64,000 bases of DNA. Source: Cherax quadricarinatus (Eukaryota > Arthropoda > Malacostraca > Decapoda > Parastacidae). Made by a program: the position numbers and the translations under genes. How positions within the stretch are numbered: the stretch's first letter is position 1; the number at the start of each line of letters is the position of its first letter. The stretch covers positions 103,473,629-103,537,628 of the forward strand of contig NC_091292.1 in NCBI RefSeq assembly GCF_038502225.1, in the 5' to 3' direction. A model generated the notes under the pieces. The model was not told the DNA's origin, searched no databases, and saw only the letters and a list, made by a program, of their open reading frames with translations. Shown here in pieces: positions 1-11,072 of this stretch.

Positions 1-84
1 GAGGGGTAGTGGAGGGAAGGTGTGAGGGGTAGTGGAGGGAAGGTGTGAGGGGTAGGGGAGGGAAGGTGTCAGGGGTAGTGGAAA
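1..84. repeat. 23-bp G-rich minisatellite
   Basis: About four imperfect copies of a unit reading GAGGGGTAGTGGAGGGAAGG plus a TGT tail run from the window start, so the array probably continues to the left. Confidence 0.85.
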
Positions 85-143
85 GCTATCGGGCATAGGA
101 GCAGGTATTAGGGGAAGGAGGTAGAGGCGAGGCATGGAAGTGA

Positions 144-349
<206 letters not shown>

Positions 350-928
350 CTAACGCATATACATCAGGCCTAGTGTCTAATCGACATGTGCCTGGGACAA
401 AATGGTAACTAACACGTACGTGCATACATACATACTTCCAGTGTTCTTTGATACATCACTTAAGCACTTGCACTTGTATTCCTCATTTTGTTAAAATTCC
501 ATATTAAATTTTCACTTGTTTTACATATACACGTGCTTCCTGCAAAACTATTTGGACAAACTGTTGCTGGACTGGTCCAACGAGCAGCTGCTGGATATCT
601 GTTCCATTAAATGTAAAATAATAAGACAGGGTGCTGGGTAAATATGACGAGCTACATAGTTTCTCATGGAAAACAACCCCAGGTATCAGATAAACCGAAG
701 AGGAGGATAAAACTGTCACTATTGCTGTCCCGATGAGCATAGCAACAGTATTACAGCAGCGGTATATGTAATGTTGACGTACTTGTTCAACTACTGAAGG
801 AGCCGTGAACGACTCTACACTACGTCTGTCAGGCCAAATACAGAAACTGGGGAAAATCTCGGAGCTAAGGGCCCTAAACTGAAGCAACTTCATCCAGAAG
901 CAGGAAGGGCTGGAGTTTTGAGACTCTA
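350..928. other. Intergenic, no gene recognised
   Basis: An open frame of about 129 codons exists on the minus strand (504-893) with one hydrophobic stretch. It has no recognisable domain, no clear splice sites and no promoter, so it is not called as a gene. Nothing else is visible. Confidence 0.5.
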
Positions 929-963
929 TGACCGCGGGTTCAATCCCGGCCGGGGGTATGGTT
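929..963 (+). repeat. tRNA-like SINE fragment (B-box half)
   Basis: The sequence holds a pol III B box (GGTTCAATCCC) inside a T-arm-like context, followed by CGGGGGTATGGTTT. A diverged sibling (B box GGTTCTATCCC, same GGTATGG tail) lies near 42300-42345. This is the 3' half of a tRNA-derived SINE head; no A box is evident. The same 28 bases occur inside a LINE reverse transcriptase at 19921-19948. Confidence 0.5.
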
Positions 964-2103
964 TATTTGCAATCGTGTCATTACGATTTCTTAAGTCATG
1001 GTAAAAGATGTATTTGCGATGTACAAAAAATAAACAAGGACAGATTGACAAGCAGGGGAACCTGATCAAGAAACCATAAATGAACCTGAGCGCATGGCTC
1101 AAATGGATGTAATTACTCACTTTATTGAAATGATGGTGACAAACCGAGAGTGAGACAGATGCAAACCTAGTGCAGGCAAACTCCAAAATAAATATATAGA
1201 GCTGGAGACCTGAGGCTAGCAGTTAGATACACCAATCTATTGAAAAATATGAGCCCTGGCTATAAGCTTGTACTCGATTCTGTGTTCACAATTCTGTGAA
1301 CACAGACTTTGGTAAAGAAGTGTTTGATATCCGTCTTGCGCTAGTAAAAAAAGGTTACCAACAATGGTGACGACAGCTGGTGCTAAACATCCGGGCAACA
1401 CACGAGGAGTTATACCCACCACAACTCGGTCACAGCCGATCTACACACTCTTGGTGTGGTAATCCTAAACAATGATTCTCAGTATAATTCGGTGTTGACA
1501 GTGTCAGGTCTGTATATTTCTGCTACCTTTTACCTTCAGTAAATACTCGTATAAGAATGTGTGGTTGTATGTACTAGTTGTCCTTACAGGAATCGAGTTT
1601 CAGCTCCTAGCACGGCCTATTAAGTATATACGACCTGTTGGACAAGTTCCTTACAACTGTGTATGGAGTTTGCTTTTTCCGCTTTCCGTTCTAGGTCATT
1701 CCACTTCCCGACTACTTGAGAAAGAAGATTTATTTGCGTCTTTATGAACTTCAATGTCACCTTGTTCCCGATCACCGGCTTTGTCTATCCTTGCCTTGCT
1801 TTACCAAGTACTTTGTAAGTTGTTAAGTTTGTCCTGATACTTCTAGTCCCTAAGGTCGGTAGGTTGAGTTCTTTCAGTCTCTCGTAGGTCAGCCAGTCTA
1901 ATTTCTTGACTGCTTAATCGGTCTTGGCCCTCATGCCTGGCAGATGTAAGATACATCGTACGGTTACGAATGATACTTTATGGTGCCTGACGGGTGTTTG
2001 TGTGTGGAAGGGGGGGTAGGATGAGGAGGGGGTACGATGTATGGACGTGCAGTTTTCACATTGCATTATGAGAGGTTCATATTAGAGGTGAAGCTGCACT
2101 TAC
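964..2103. other. Intron/intergenic, little recognisable
   Basis: This would be the first intron of the secreted-protein gene that begins at 2425 on the minus strand. Around 1860-1950 the text resembles, loosely, the 3' end of CR1-like LINE ORF2 as seen at 19050-19110. No second exon could be identified with confidence, so the downstream part of the gene is missing or outside the window. Confidence 0.4.
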
Positions 2104-2425
2104 CTCTGATACCGTGTCTCACATCTACGACGTCTAGGATAGAAGGCACCTCTGGCTCTTTTTCTCCATTTCCTGGATGAAGGTTTCCTCCATCCATGGT
2201 GTGTCCTGGCATTGATTTTGGTTTCTTGTGGTTGAACACAGGATATTTCTGCATGGGCATGAAACTTTTTCCTGTTCCTGGCTCGTAATAGAAGTATCTC
2301 ACTTTCCATTGGGGCCTATGGTAGTGGTGGGATCTCCATTTGTAGTAGTAGCTGTGGTGGGCGTCGGCGACGAGAACGGCGACCACACTGAGGATCATGA
2401 AGAGGATGACTCGCTGATGCTGCAT
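2104..2425 (-). CDS. First coding exon of a small secreted His/Tyr-rich protein
   Basis: The exon encodes 107 residues plus one base. It starts at the ATG for MQHQRV, which follows an upstream leader with no in-frame ATG. Residues 1-22 form a classical signal peptide (hydrophobic VILFMILSVVAVLVA core, likely cleavage after ADA). The mature part opens with HHSYYYKWRSHHYHRPQW and is rich in His, Tyr, Lys and Pro; it has no cysteine. The exon ends at a consensus donor, ATCAGAG|GTAAGT, in phase 1. A TATA box lies about 75 bp upstream of the ATG, which fits a TATA-driven, tissue-specific extracellular or cuticle/gastrolith-like arthropod protein. I do not recognise the family. No later exon is identified, so the gene is partial here. 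The promoter, signal peptide and donor together make a real exon likely. Confidence 0.65.
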
Positions 2426-2499
2426 CTTAGAGGTAATGATCAGCTGCTTGGTAACTGTGGAGTGTACAAGACGCGTGTTAATCCATATCTCGGTGGACA

Positions 2500-2510
2500 A
2501 ATTTTATATT
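2500..2510 (-). promoter_or_regulatory. TATA box of the secreted-protein gene
   Basis: The minus strand reads CCAATATAAAATTTG, giving TATAAAAT at 2508-2501. The start site would lie about 30 bp further on, near 2470-2477, and the ATG is at 2425, giving a short leader. Spacing is as expected for an arthropod TATA promoter. Confidence 0.5.
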
Positions 2511-2734
2511 GGGTTAGTTTTCTTCATGAAGTGCAATTGACATTTTCAATATATAAAATAAGTAAAAAATAATGCTATACATTCAAGGTTCACATCTACA
2601 GTACTAACACACATCACGGCTGGTGGTGTAATTTATGGTGAAGTAGATATACAGTCAAATAATGACACACACAGGTTTTAACTGTGACACATACAAGCTG
2701 TCTCTATGACAAATACTATTGTCACTGTGACATA

Positions 2735-3262
2735 AGCTATCACTGTGACACGTACAAGTTATCACTGTGACACGTACAAGTTATCACTGTGACACGTACA
2801 AGCTATCACTGTGACACGTACAAGCTATCACTGTGACACGTACAAGCTATCACTGTGACACGTACAAGCTATCACTGTGACACGTACAAGCTATCACTGT
2901 GACACGTACAAGCTATCACTGTGACACGTACAAGCTATCACTGTGACACGTACAAGCTATCACTGTGACACGTACAAGCTATCACTGTGACACGTACAAG
3001 CTATCACTGTGACACGTACAAGCTATCACTGTGACACGTACAAGCTATCACTGTGACACGTACAAGCTATCACTGTGACACGTACAAGCTATCACTGTGA
3101 CACGTACAAGCTATCACTGTGACACGTACAAGCTATCACTGTGACACGTACAAGCTATCACTGTGATGCGTACAAGCTATCACTGTGACACGTACAAGCT
3201 ATCACTGACACGTACAAGCTATCACTGACACGTACAAGCTATCACTGTGACACGTACGAGCT
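2735..3262. repeat. 22-bp minisatellite
   Basis: About 24 nearly identical copies of CACTGTGACACGTACAAGCT followed by AT. Copies at the right edge lose bases (TGTGA to TGA), and the left edge decays into CACTGTGACA variants from about 2680. Confidence 0.95.
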
Positions 3263-4519
3263 GCCACAATGGAAGCTGAACGCCTGCATTTAGCAACAAC
3301 CTCCGTCAACACCAACTTACGTGTGATTCCTAAGGCTCGTAAACACTCGTGTTTTCCCTCACCTTGCAAGGCCAACTGGCCGTCTGTCTTCAGCTGCACC
3401 TTCTTTTAAACCTCACGCTCTAGGTCAAATGTCCTCACGGATATTTCCCTCCCCCTCCCTCCCTTCCCTACCATCAGGTGGGAAATCCAAGCATTCATCA
3501 TCACTTATATTCTTTGTTAAAACATGACAGTAGACGGCAGTAACAGTGCAGTAAAAAAATTACGCTGTGCAGTAGCAGTCATTTTATTTGTTGAGGGATA
3601 CATTTTGGCGAAAGCAAGAATTCAGTTTGTTCATAAAGTCTCCTTGGCAACGCTACCATTTTCCAGCTCATACTCGGTTCATATCATATTTCAACATATT
3701 CTCGTTTCCGGACAAATTTTGAGAACTGTTGTCAGCGTCAAACTTGACACAGCAACACAAGCTGGTGATCTCCAGAGCTGCGTCCTTCGTTGTGACGGCA
3801 CTATGTGACAGTACTATGTGACGGCACCATGTGACGGCTCCGTTAGAGAAATAAATGTGACGGCTTCGTGAGACAACGCCATTTAAGGGATGATGGTTGG
3901 CCAGCAACTGGAAAAGTTTGGTTCTCTAAGCTACCGCGCTCAAACCAGATTTTCTGTAGGAAGCTCGGGGTCTCCTGCTGTTACTGCTGTCGACTAGTTG
4001 CCTCTCGGTCGTTGCGTAGTCTGAGAGAGGTATCTCCGTATTGCACAATCCCAGATTCCTGTACGTCAGTCTATGCTAAAGGAATAGTGCAGAGTGCACC
4101 GTAACTTTCTAATGCAGTTAGATATTATAAATGTAGATTTGAACTGAATCATAAGAGATATTCACAGGTTATCACATGGACACTAATATCCCAAGTTTTT
4201 CAACAAAAGTTAGAAAGTAAACAGCACAAAACTGATTCAAACATTCCACTAACAAGCACTAGCCTTGAAGCCAAGATAAAGAAGCCATATCTTAAATTAT
4301 ATCAGCACGTTAAGTTTGAAGCTGTTTAGAATTTCACTTATCAAGTTTTCAGTGTCTAAGGATGAAGGCATTTGGATGAGGCAACGTTTTAATTTTCACA
4401 GTTTCTTCCATAAAAAAAGGCGAATTGGGACCAACACTGCCTAAAATATAACCAAACATTTCTCTTAAGATTTCCCAGCATTCTCCTTTCCTGGCATTTC
4501 CTATGATAACATTTCTGAA
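3263..4519. other. Unique sequence, no gene recognised
   Basis: A short GTGACGGC-type direct repeat occurs at 3793-3865. Several short open frames have no domain signature or splice context. Nothing else is seen. Confidence 0.5.
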
Positions 4520-4525
4520 AATGGC
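4520..4525. repeat. Left 6-bp target-site duplication of the giant foldback element
   Basis: AATGGC lies immediately outside the first base of the left inverted repeat. The identical AATGGC lies immediately outside the last base of the right arm (17483-17488), in direct orientation. Confidence 0.65.
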
Positions 4526-4539
4526 AGTAGTGAACTTTT

Positions 4540-4670
4540 CTACAGGGGGAGGAACTTCCGGTTTAGGCTTTTTCCTGGGCGAGGAACTTCCGGTTTGGGC
4601 CTTCTACAGAGCGAGGACTTCCGGTTTAGGCCTTCCACTGAGCGAGGTATCCGGTCTAGGACCAGCAGCT
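4540..4670. repeat. Terminal ACTTCCGGTTT subrepeats (left arm)
   Basis: Four copies of a 35-40 bp unit built on GAGG(A)ACTTCCGGTTTAGGCC lie just inside the left end. The mirror set is at 17330-17465. Short repeats inside the ends are plausible transposase or host-factor binding sites, but this is not shown. Confidence 0.75.
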
Positions 4671-4749
4671 GGAGGGTCACCTTTTCACACCTAGGTGTTA
4701 CTTCCGGTTTTGACCATGACCTCGCCCTCGAGACTACCTCACCCTTGAC

Positions 4750-4975
4750 CCCCCACCCAATACCCCCACCCCCCATGACCCCCCCGCCTCGCGACCCCAA
4801 GTTGGCGCCGCGCGCCCGCCCGCGCGCCCGCCCGCGCGCCCGCCCGCGCGCCCGCCCGCGCGCCCGCCCGCGCACCCGCCCGCGCGCCCGCCCGCGCGCC
4901 CGCCCTTCGCGACCCCCGCCCGCGCCTTCTGCTGCGCCTTCTGCAGCGTCATCCGGATCGCCCCCGCGCCTCGAA
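4750..4975. repeat. CpG-rich (CGCCCGCCCG)n tract, left arm
   Basis: About ten copies of a 10-11 bp GCGCGCCCGCCC unit at 4806-4907, inside an otherwise AT-rich region. The mirror tract at 17110-17230 is clearly shorter. Pro-Arg and Gly-Arg ORFs across it are repeat artefacts. Confidence 0.85.
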
Positions 4976-4999
4976 TTTTTTTTCTTATGATCTCCTTGG

Positions 5000-5480
5000 A
5001 TCAAGGTTTTTGGATTCTCCCCCCTATGGGGTTTTCGAAATTCTCCAATTCCTCGGATCAAGTTTTTGGGTACCCCTCCTTTCACCCCCCATCCCCAAAA
5101 AATTTCTCAATATCAAAGTCTCCACTTCCTCGGATCACCCTCCCACTTTCACCCCCCAACCCCAAAAATTTCTCGATAATACAAGTTTTTGGATTCCCCC
5201 CTATGGGGTTTTCGAAATTCTCCATCTCCTTGGATCAAGTTTTTTTGGATTCCCCCCTATGGGGTTTTCGAAATTCTCCATCTCCTTGGATCAAGTTTTT
5301 TTGGATTCCCCCCTATGGGGTTTTCGAAATTCTCCATCTCCTCGGATCAAGTTTTTTGGATTCCTCCCTATGGGGTTTTCGAAATTCTCCATCTCCTTGG
5401 ATCAAGTTTTTTGGATTCCCCCCTATGGGGTTTTCGAAATTCCTCGGATCAAAGTTTTTGGAATCCCCCCTCTGGGGGTA
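5000..5480. repeat. ~63-bp tandem repeat, left arm
   Basis: About seven copies of a unit containing CCCCCTATGGGGTTTTCGAA, then ATTCTCCATCTCCTTGGATCAAG. Two divergent copies lie at 5070-5170. Each unit has an internal CCCCATAGGGG-type palindrome. The mirror array is at 16560-17060. Confidence 0.9.
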
Positions 5481-5555
5481 AGCATTCAAAATAGACTCCT
5501 CCTATGGGGGCATGCTTACTACAGGTCTAATGAAGGGTGTTTACTCGGCGGTCAG

Positions 5556-5645
5556 TGACGTCACGTGTTGACCCAGCACACAGGTTGAATCAGGTCGGTC
5601 CTTTTAGTTCATTCAAGATAATAAGGGAACATAGTAGTGACGTCA
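5556..5645. promoter_or_regulatory. Paired CRE palindromes, left arm
   Basis: Perfect TGACGTCA palindromes sit at 5556-5563 (overlapping an E-box CACGTG at 5562-5567) and 5638-5645. A third is at 10436-10443, and mirror copies are in the right arm. Such sites bind ATF/CREB-type bZIP factors, as known from other systems. No transcript was identified next to them. Confidence 0.4.
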
Positions 5646-5940
5646 CGCGCACACAGGCTGAATCTTGTCTACCCTTTTAGTTAATAAGGGGACACAGTAC
5701 ATCAGAAAGGCACATTTTTTCGTTAATACTCACAATTTCTTTACAACACAAGTCTAGACATTTTTTTAACTATTTCATCTCAGGTCACTCCCCCCACGAA
5801 GTAACCTCCTCCCCACCCTCCCGAACCCTCACACTCCAACCAACACCTCACAATTTTCACTCATAACCCCCAATTTTTCTCGTTTTAACCCTTTTAGTTC
5901 ATTAAAGTTAATAAGGGGACACATGCATCAGAAAGTCACC
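5600..5940. repeat. CCCTTTTAGTT...AATAAGGGG dispersed motif inside the arms
   Basis: A 50-60 bp motif reading CCCTTTTAGTTCATTAAAGT then TAATAAGGGGACACA(GT)ACATCAGAAAG recurs at about 5600, 5675, 5887, 7555, 7645 and 8598, and in inverted form in the right arm. Its ends (CCCTT/AAGGG) can pair into a small hairpin. Confidence 0.7.
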
Positions 5941-6009
5941 ACATCGCTTACATCCACTTTCGTTAAATTCACTACTCACAATTTTACATATTACGAAGTT
6001 AAATACGCA

Positions 6010-7130
6010 CTTTTACTTTGAACACCTTCAAAACACCCTTGAACACCCTTGATCACCTTCAAAAAAACAACATTTGAACACACTCAAAACACCTTTGAAC
6101 ACTTCCAAAAAAAACACAATTTGAGTACTCCCAATTACACCACTGAATACTACTAAAACACCGCTGATTTCAATCAAATCACCCTTCAACACCTTCAAAA
6201 CACCTTTGAACACCTTCAAAGCACTCTTGAACACCCTCAAAAACACCTTTTGAATAACCTCAAAACACCTTTGAACACCTTCAAAACACCCTTGAACACC
6301 TTCAAAACACCCTTGATCACCTTCAAAAAACATTTGAACACACTCAAAACACCTTTGAACACCTTTGAACATTTCCAATCAACACATCATTTGAACACCT
6401 TCCAAACACCTTTGAACACCTTCAAAACACTCTCATAATCATTTGAACACACTCAAAACACCTTTGAATACTCACATAAACACCCTTGAACACCTTCAAA
6501 ACACCCTTGAACACCTTCAAAACACCCTTGAACACCTTCCAAACACCTTTGAACACCTTCAAAACACTCTCATAATCATTTGAACACACTCAAAACACCT
6601 TTGAATAACCTCAAAACACCTTTGAACACCTTCAAAACACCTTTGAATAACCTCAAAACACCTTTGAACACCTTCAAAACACCCTTGAACACCTTCAAAA
6701 CACCCTTGAACACCTTCAAAAAACATTTGAACACACTCAAAAGTACTCTTGCACATCATTTGTACACCTTCAAAACACCCTTGAACACCTTCAAAACACC
6801 TTTGAATAACCTCAAAACACCTTTGAATAACCTCAAAACACCTTTGAACACCTTCAAAACACCCTTGAACACCTTCAAAACACCCTTGAACACCTTCAAA
6901 AACAACATTTGCACACCTTCAAAAAACACCTTTGAATACTCACATAAACACCCTTGAACACCTTCAAAACACCTTCAAAGCACTCTCATAATCATTTGAA
7001 CACACTCAAAACACCTTTGAATAACCTCAAAACACCCTTGAACACCTTCAAAACACCCTTGAACACCTTCAAAAACAACATTTGAACACACTCAAAACAC
7101 CTTTGAACATTTCCAAAACACTATTTGAGT
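6010..7130. repeat. 21-bp minisatellite of the arms (left, block 1)
   Basis: Tens of copies of AACACCTTCAAAACACCTTTG with variants (CCCTTG, ATAACCTC, ACACTC). Mirror block at 14930-16035. All ORFs here (repeated NTFKTPL or FEGVQGC) follow the repeat. Confidence 0.9.
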
Positions 7131-7770
7131 ACTCCCAAATAAGATTTGACATCTCTAATTTATCTGCACTTACACATTTCATTAAATTACAACTCATCCC
7201 TCAGTCTCCAGACTTCACAACATTATCACAAAAACTAACTCAAACACTTTTACTTTGAACACCCCCAAAAACACTCTCATAATCATTTGAATACTCACAT
7301 AAACACCCTTGAACACCTTCAAAACACCTTTGAATATCGTTTTTTTTAAACTAATTTCATCACAACCCACTTATATCATCTTTTTTCGGTAACTCTAATT
7401 CGACTACACTACCCTCATCAAATTACCAACAAATTTTACTCGTTTTAACTAATGTCATCACTGTAACCAAGATTTTCACAAAAAAAAACTCTATGACACC
7501 TAACACACACGCACACACACACACCCCACAACACCCACAATTTTTCTCGTTTTAACCCTTTTAGTTCATTGAAGTTAATAAGGGGACACAGTACATCAGA
7601 AAGTCACAACACCCACACCCCCCATTTTTTTTTCTCGTTTTAACCCTTTTAGTTCATTAAAGTTAATAAGGGGACACACTACATCAGAAAAAGTCCCAAC
7701 AACAACCCACTTATAACATTTTTTTCGGCATCTCTAGTTCGTCAACAACACCCACATCACCCACATCCAA
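7131..7770. other. Arm segment between minisatellite blocks
   Basis: AT-rich sequence with two copies of the CCCTTTTAGTT...AAGGGG motif and short (CA)n runs. No gene is seen. The mirror segment is about 14280-14910. Confidence 0.5.
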
Positions 7771-8470
7771 AACACTATTTGAGTACTCCCAATTACAGCA
7801 CTGATTACTACTAAAACACAGCTGAATTCAATCAAAACACCTTTCAACACCTTCAAACACCCTTGAACACCTTCAAAACACTCTTGAACACTTTCAAAAA
7901 CACCTTTGAACATTTCCAAACAACACTGAAATACTCCAAAACATCATTCGAACACCCCCAAAATCACCTCTGTATACTCCCAGAACACCTTCATAAGTAC
8001 TCTTGCACATCATTTGAACACCTTCATAAGTACTCTCATAATCATTTGTACACCTTCAAAAAACACCTTTGAATACTCACATAAACACCCTTGAACACCT
8101 TCAAAACACCTTTGAACACACTCAAAAACACCCTTGAACACACTCAAAACACCCTTCAACACCTTCAAAACACCTTTGAACACCTTCAAAACACCTTTGA
8201 ACACATTCAAAACACTCTCATAATCATTTGAACACACTCAAAACACCTTTGAATAACCTCAAAACACCTTCGAACACCTTCAAAACACCCTTGAACACCC
8301 TTGATCACCTTCAAAAAAAACAACATTTGAACACACTCAAAACACCTTTGAACACCTTTGAACATTTCCAAACAACACTGAAACACTTCCAAAAACACCA
8401 TTTGAGTACTCCCAAATACACCACTGAATACTAAAACACCACTGAATACACTCAAAACACCACCAAAATC
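7770..8470. repeat. 21-bp minisatellite of the arms (left, block 2)
   Basis: The same AACACCTTCAAAACACC family, more degenerate, with TTTGAGTACTCCCAATTAC inserts. Its mirror at 13640-14270 does not align cleanly, which shows local rearrangement between the arms. Confidence 0.8.
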
Positions 8471-8775
8471 ACCATAAACTAAGATCAACACCCACACCCC
8501 ACAACACCCACAACCCACAACACCCACAATTTTTTCTCGTTTTATCTAATTTCATCAGAAAGTCACAACACCCACACCCCCCATTTTTTTCTCGTTTTAA
8601 CCCTTTTAGTTCATTAAAGTTAATAAGGGGCCACACTACATCAGAAAAAGTCACAAAAACAACCCACTTATAACGTCTTTTCGGTATCTCTAGTTCGACA
8701 ACAACACCCACATCCCACATCACCCACATCCCACATCCCCCACACACACACACAGACACACACACACACACACAT

Positions 8776-9140
8776 CCCTAACCTAGCCTAACCTAACCTA
8801 ACTTATCCTAACATAACCTAACCTAACCTAACTTATCCTAACCTAGCCTAACCTAACCTAACCTTACCTAAATTATCCTAACCTAACCTAACCTAGCCTA
8901 ACCTAACCTAACTTAACCTAACCTAACCTAACCTAACCGAACCTACCCTAACCTAACCTTACCTAACCTAACCTAGCCTAACCTAACCTAACCTAACTTA
9001 ACCTAACCCAACCTAACCTAACCTAACCTAGCCTAACCTAACTTAACCTAACCTAACCTAACCTACCCTAACCTAACCTAACCTAACCTATCTTAACCTT
9101 ACCTAACCTAACCTAGCCGAACCTATCCTAACCTAACCTA
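8776..9140. repeat. (CCTAA)n telomere-type array 1, left arm
   Basis: About 70 units of CCTAA with scattered variants (CTTATC, CTAGC, CTTACC). CCTAA/TTAGG is the ancestral arthropod telomere repeat. The array is interstitial, degenerate, and in the orientation a left chromosome end would have. Confidence 0.9.
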
Positions 9141-9253
9141 AAATATATTGGAACACTTCCAAAATACATTAGAGTACTCCAGAATTACTTTGAACGACTC
9201 CATTTTTGGATATTTCCAAATTAGTTTTGAAAACTTTATCGTAAAATCGAACA

Positions 9254-9478
9254 TTATTTTCTTGTTGGTAAAACACACTCAATGGTAGAAATATTTACTC
9301 GATTTCCGAATAGAAGCACTGTCCTCGCTCTGAGAGACTCATTGTGGGTCACCCCAACACATGGTGTAATGCGCTTCACACCCAAGGTAGAACATAACAC
9401 CTGCGTCAACTCAGGACAGACAGGCGCCATGTAATGCGGGTAACATCCAAGGTAGAAAATCATCTCTTTCCAGACCAA
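9254..9478 (-). other. 74-codon ORF between two telomere-type arrays (left arm)
   Basis: A non-repetitive 225-bp segment with an ATG-started open frame (MVWKEMIFYLGCY...), flanked on both sides by (CCTAA)n. It appears unchanged at 12640-12864 in the right arm. Internally it carries two imperfect copies of a TTCTACCTTGG(A/G)TGT...GCATTACA segment. No domain is recognised. It may be non-coding filler sequence. Confidence 0.3.
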
Positions 9479-9483
9479 CTGTC

Positions 9484-9880
9484 TATCCTAACCTAACCTA
9501 ACCTAACCTAATTCCTAACCTAACCTAACCTCACCTAACCGAACCTAACCTAACTCCATCAATCACCTCTATCCTAACCTAACCTAACCTAACCTAACCC
9601 AACCTAACTCCATCAAACACCTCTATCCTAACCTAACCTAACCTATCCTAACCTAACCTAACTCCATCGAACACCTCGAATACTACCTAACTTAACCTAA
9701 CCTAACCTTACCTAACCTACCGAACCTAACCTAACCTAACCTAACCTATCCTAACCTGTCCCAACCTAACCTAACCTAACCTATCCTAACCTAACTTAAC
9801 CTAACCTAACCTAACTTATCCTAAGCTAACCTAACCTAACTTATCCTAACCTAACCTATCCTAACCTAACCTAATCACTG
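9484..9880. repeat. (CCTAA)n telomere-type array 2, left arm
   Basis: A second degenerate CCTAA array, interrupted three times by an ACTCCATC(A/G)AACACCTC-type insert derived from the arm minisatellite. This shows the two repeat classes became interleaved. Confidence 0.9.
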
Positions 9881-11040
9881 ACTAACTTTGAACCAACTCT
9901 GAACACCACTGATCTTCTTCAAAAAATGCTCTGCACATCATTTGAACACCTTCAAAAAACACCATCAAACACCTCCGAATACTCCCAAAAAAAAACACTA
10001 CTGATTACTACCAAATCACCACTGAATACTACCAATCACCGTCAAAATCACCAGAAACTAAGTTTAACATCACCATCTAACATCCTTTTTATAGAAATCC
10101 CCTCAAATCACTATAACCAAGAACTCCCTCCCCATTTGGCGCATAAAAAAAAAGCATGAACACAAACCTAATACGCAAACACTTAGTACATGATCACCAT
10201 CAACTGAAAACATATCTTGTACACACACATAATATAAGACAATCACCAACTACAATCACCCATGTTCACTTACCTCAAAATCACTAATATCACAGAAAAC
10301 AATCATTTTTATAAACATTTCACACACACACACACACACACAAAAAAATCATATTTGACAATATCTAAGCGCACTCACCTCACTACCACCAACACACGAT
10401 GTCTCACCTCACAGGACCGACGAGCTCACCTCCAGTGACGTCACACTCCCATTGTGTTACTTGGTGGTTGGTAACATCACACCTAACCCCCCCTTGTTTC
10501 AACCTGTTGTACCCTACATTATCTAAGAACACTATATCCAAGACGATTACCAGATTTTATGATCCCCAACACCAAGATCACAGAAAACACACATTTTTTA
10601 TAATTATTCACACAAAAATCATGATCACCAATTCCATATTATGTTTACCGTCATCTATCAACACTAATCACCAAGATCACCAAAAAATCTATGATCATGC
10701 ATCTCAAAACTACTATGATCACTGAAAACACTTATTTTTTAAACATTCGCACAAAAATAAGACATACACAAAAATACCACAACACTTCCACCAACATCTA
10801 TAACATAACATGAGCACTATAACATATCACTATCACAAAAAAAAAAAATAATACACAGACACCCACATATTATACATTTCAATTGCAAATTTAAGACATG
10901 AGACATACACACCAAATCTAAGACATTCACCTCCAACTAAGACATACACATCACCCTTAAAACTTCCTTCCTTATTCATTCCGTATATCTCCTAGAGCTG
11001 TTTTAACCCCGACGGATCCATCACGACGTAGGAGCCAGAG
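9881..11040. other. Inner end of left arm
   Basis: AT-rich with CA runs, one CRE palindrome (10436-10443) and many ATGATCAC-like words. No coding domain. It pairs with 11073-12240. Confidence 0.6.
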
Positions 11041-11072
11041 TGTAGTAGGTGGTGTTGGAGTGGTGATGGTTC
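11041..11072. other. 32-bp spacer at the palindrome centre
   Basis: The left arm ends GGAGCCAGAG at 11040 and the right arm starts CTCTGGCTCC at 11073. The non-paired spacer between them reads TGTAGTAGGTGGTGTTGGAG and 12 more bases. The strand that contains it could snap back into a hairpin thousands of bases long. Confidence 0.85.

Noticed and set aside
504..893. 129-codon minus-strand ORF with a hydrophobic stretch
   Set aside because: No domain, no splice or promoter context, and adjacent to a SINE fragment; not enough to call a gene.
2228..2572. Plus-strand ORF opposite the secreted-protein exon
   Set aside because: It is the antisense shadow of a minus-strand exon that has a TATA box, signal peptide and donor.
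4540..5558. Arg/Pro/Gly-rich and FSISLDQV-type ORFs at both ends of the foldback
   Set aside because: Products of the CpG tract and of the 63-bp tandem repeat; the same frames appear on both strands and in both arms.
6028..8527. FEGVQGC/NTFKTPL repeat proteins
   Set aside because: The 21-bp minisatellite is a multiple of three long, so it gives open frames on both strands without any sign of selection.
8776..9880. A true chromosome end or telomere addition
   Set aside because: The arrays are degenerate, interrupted, internal and present in mirrored pairs within a mobile-element-like structure.
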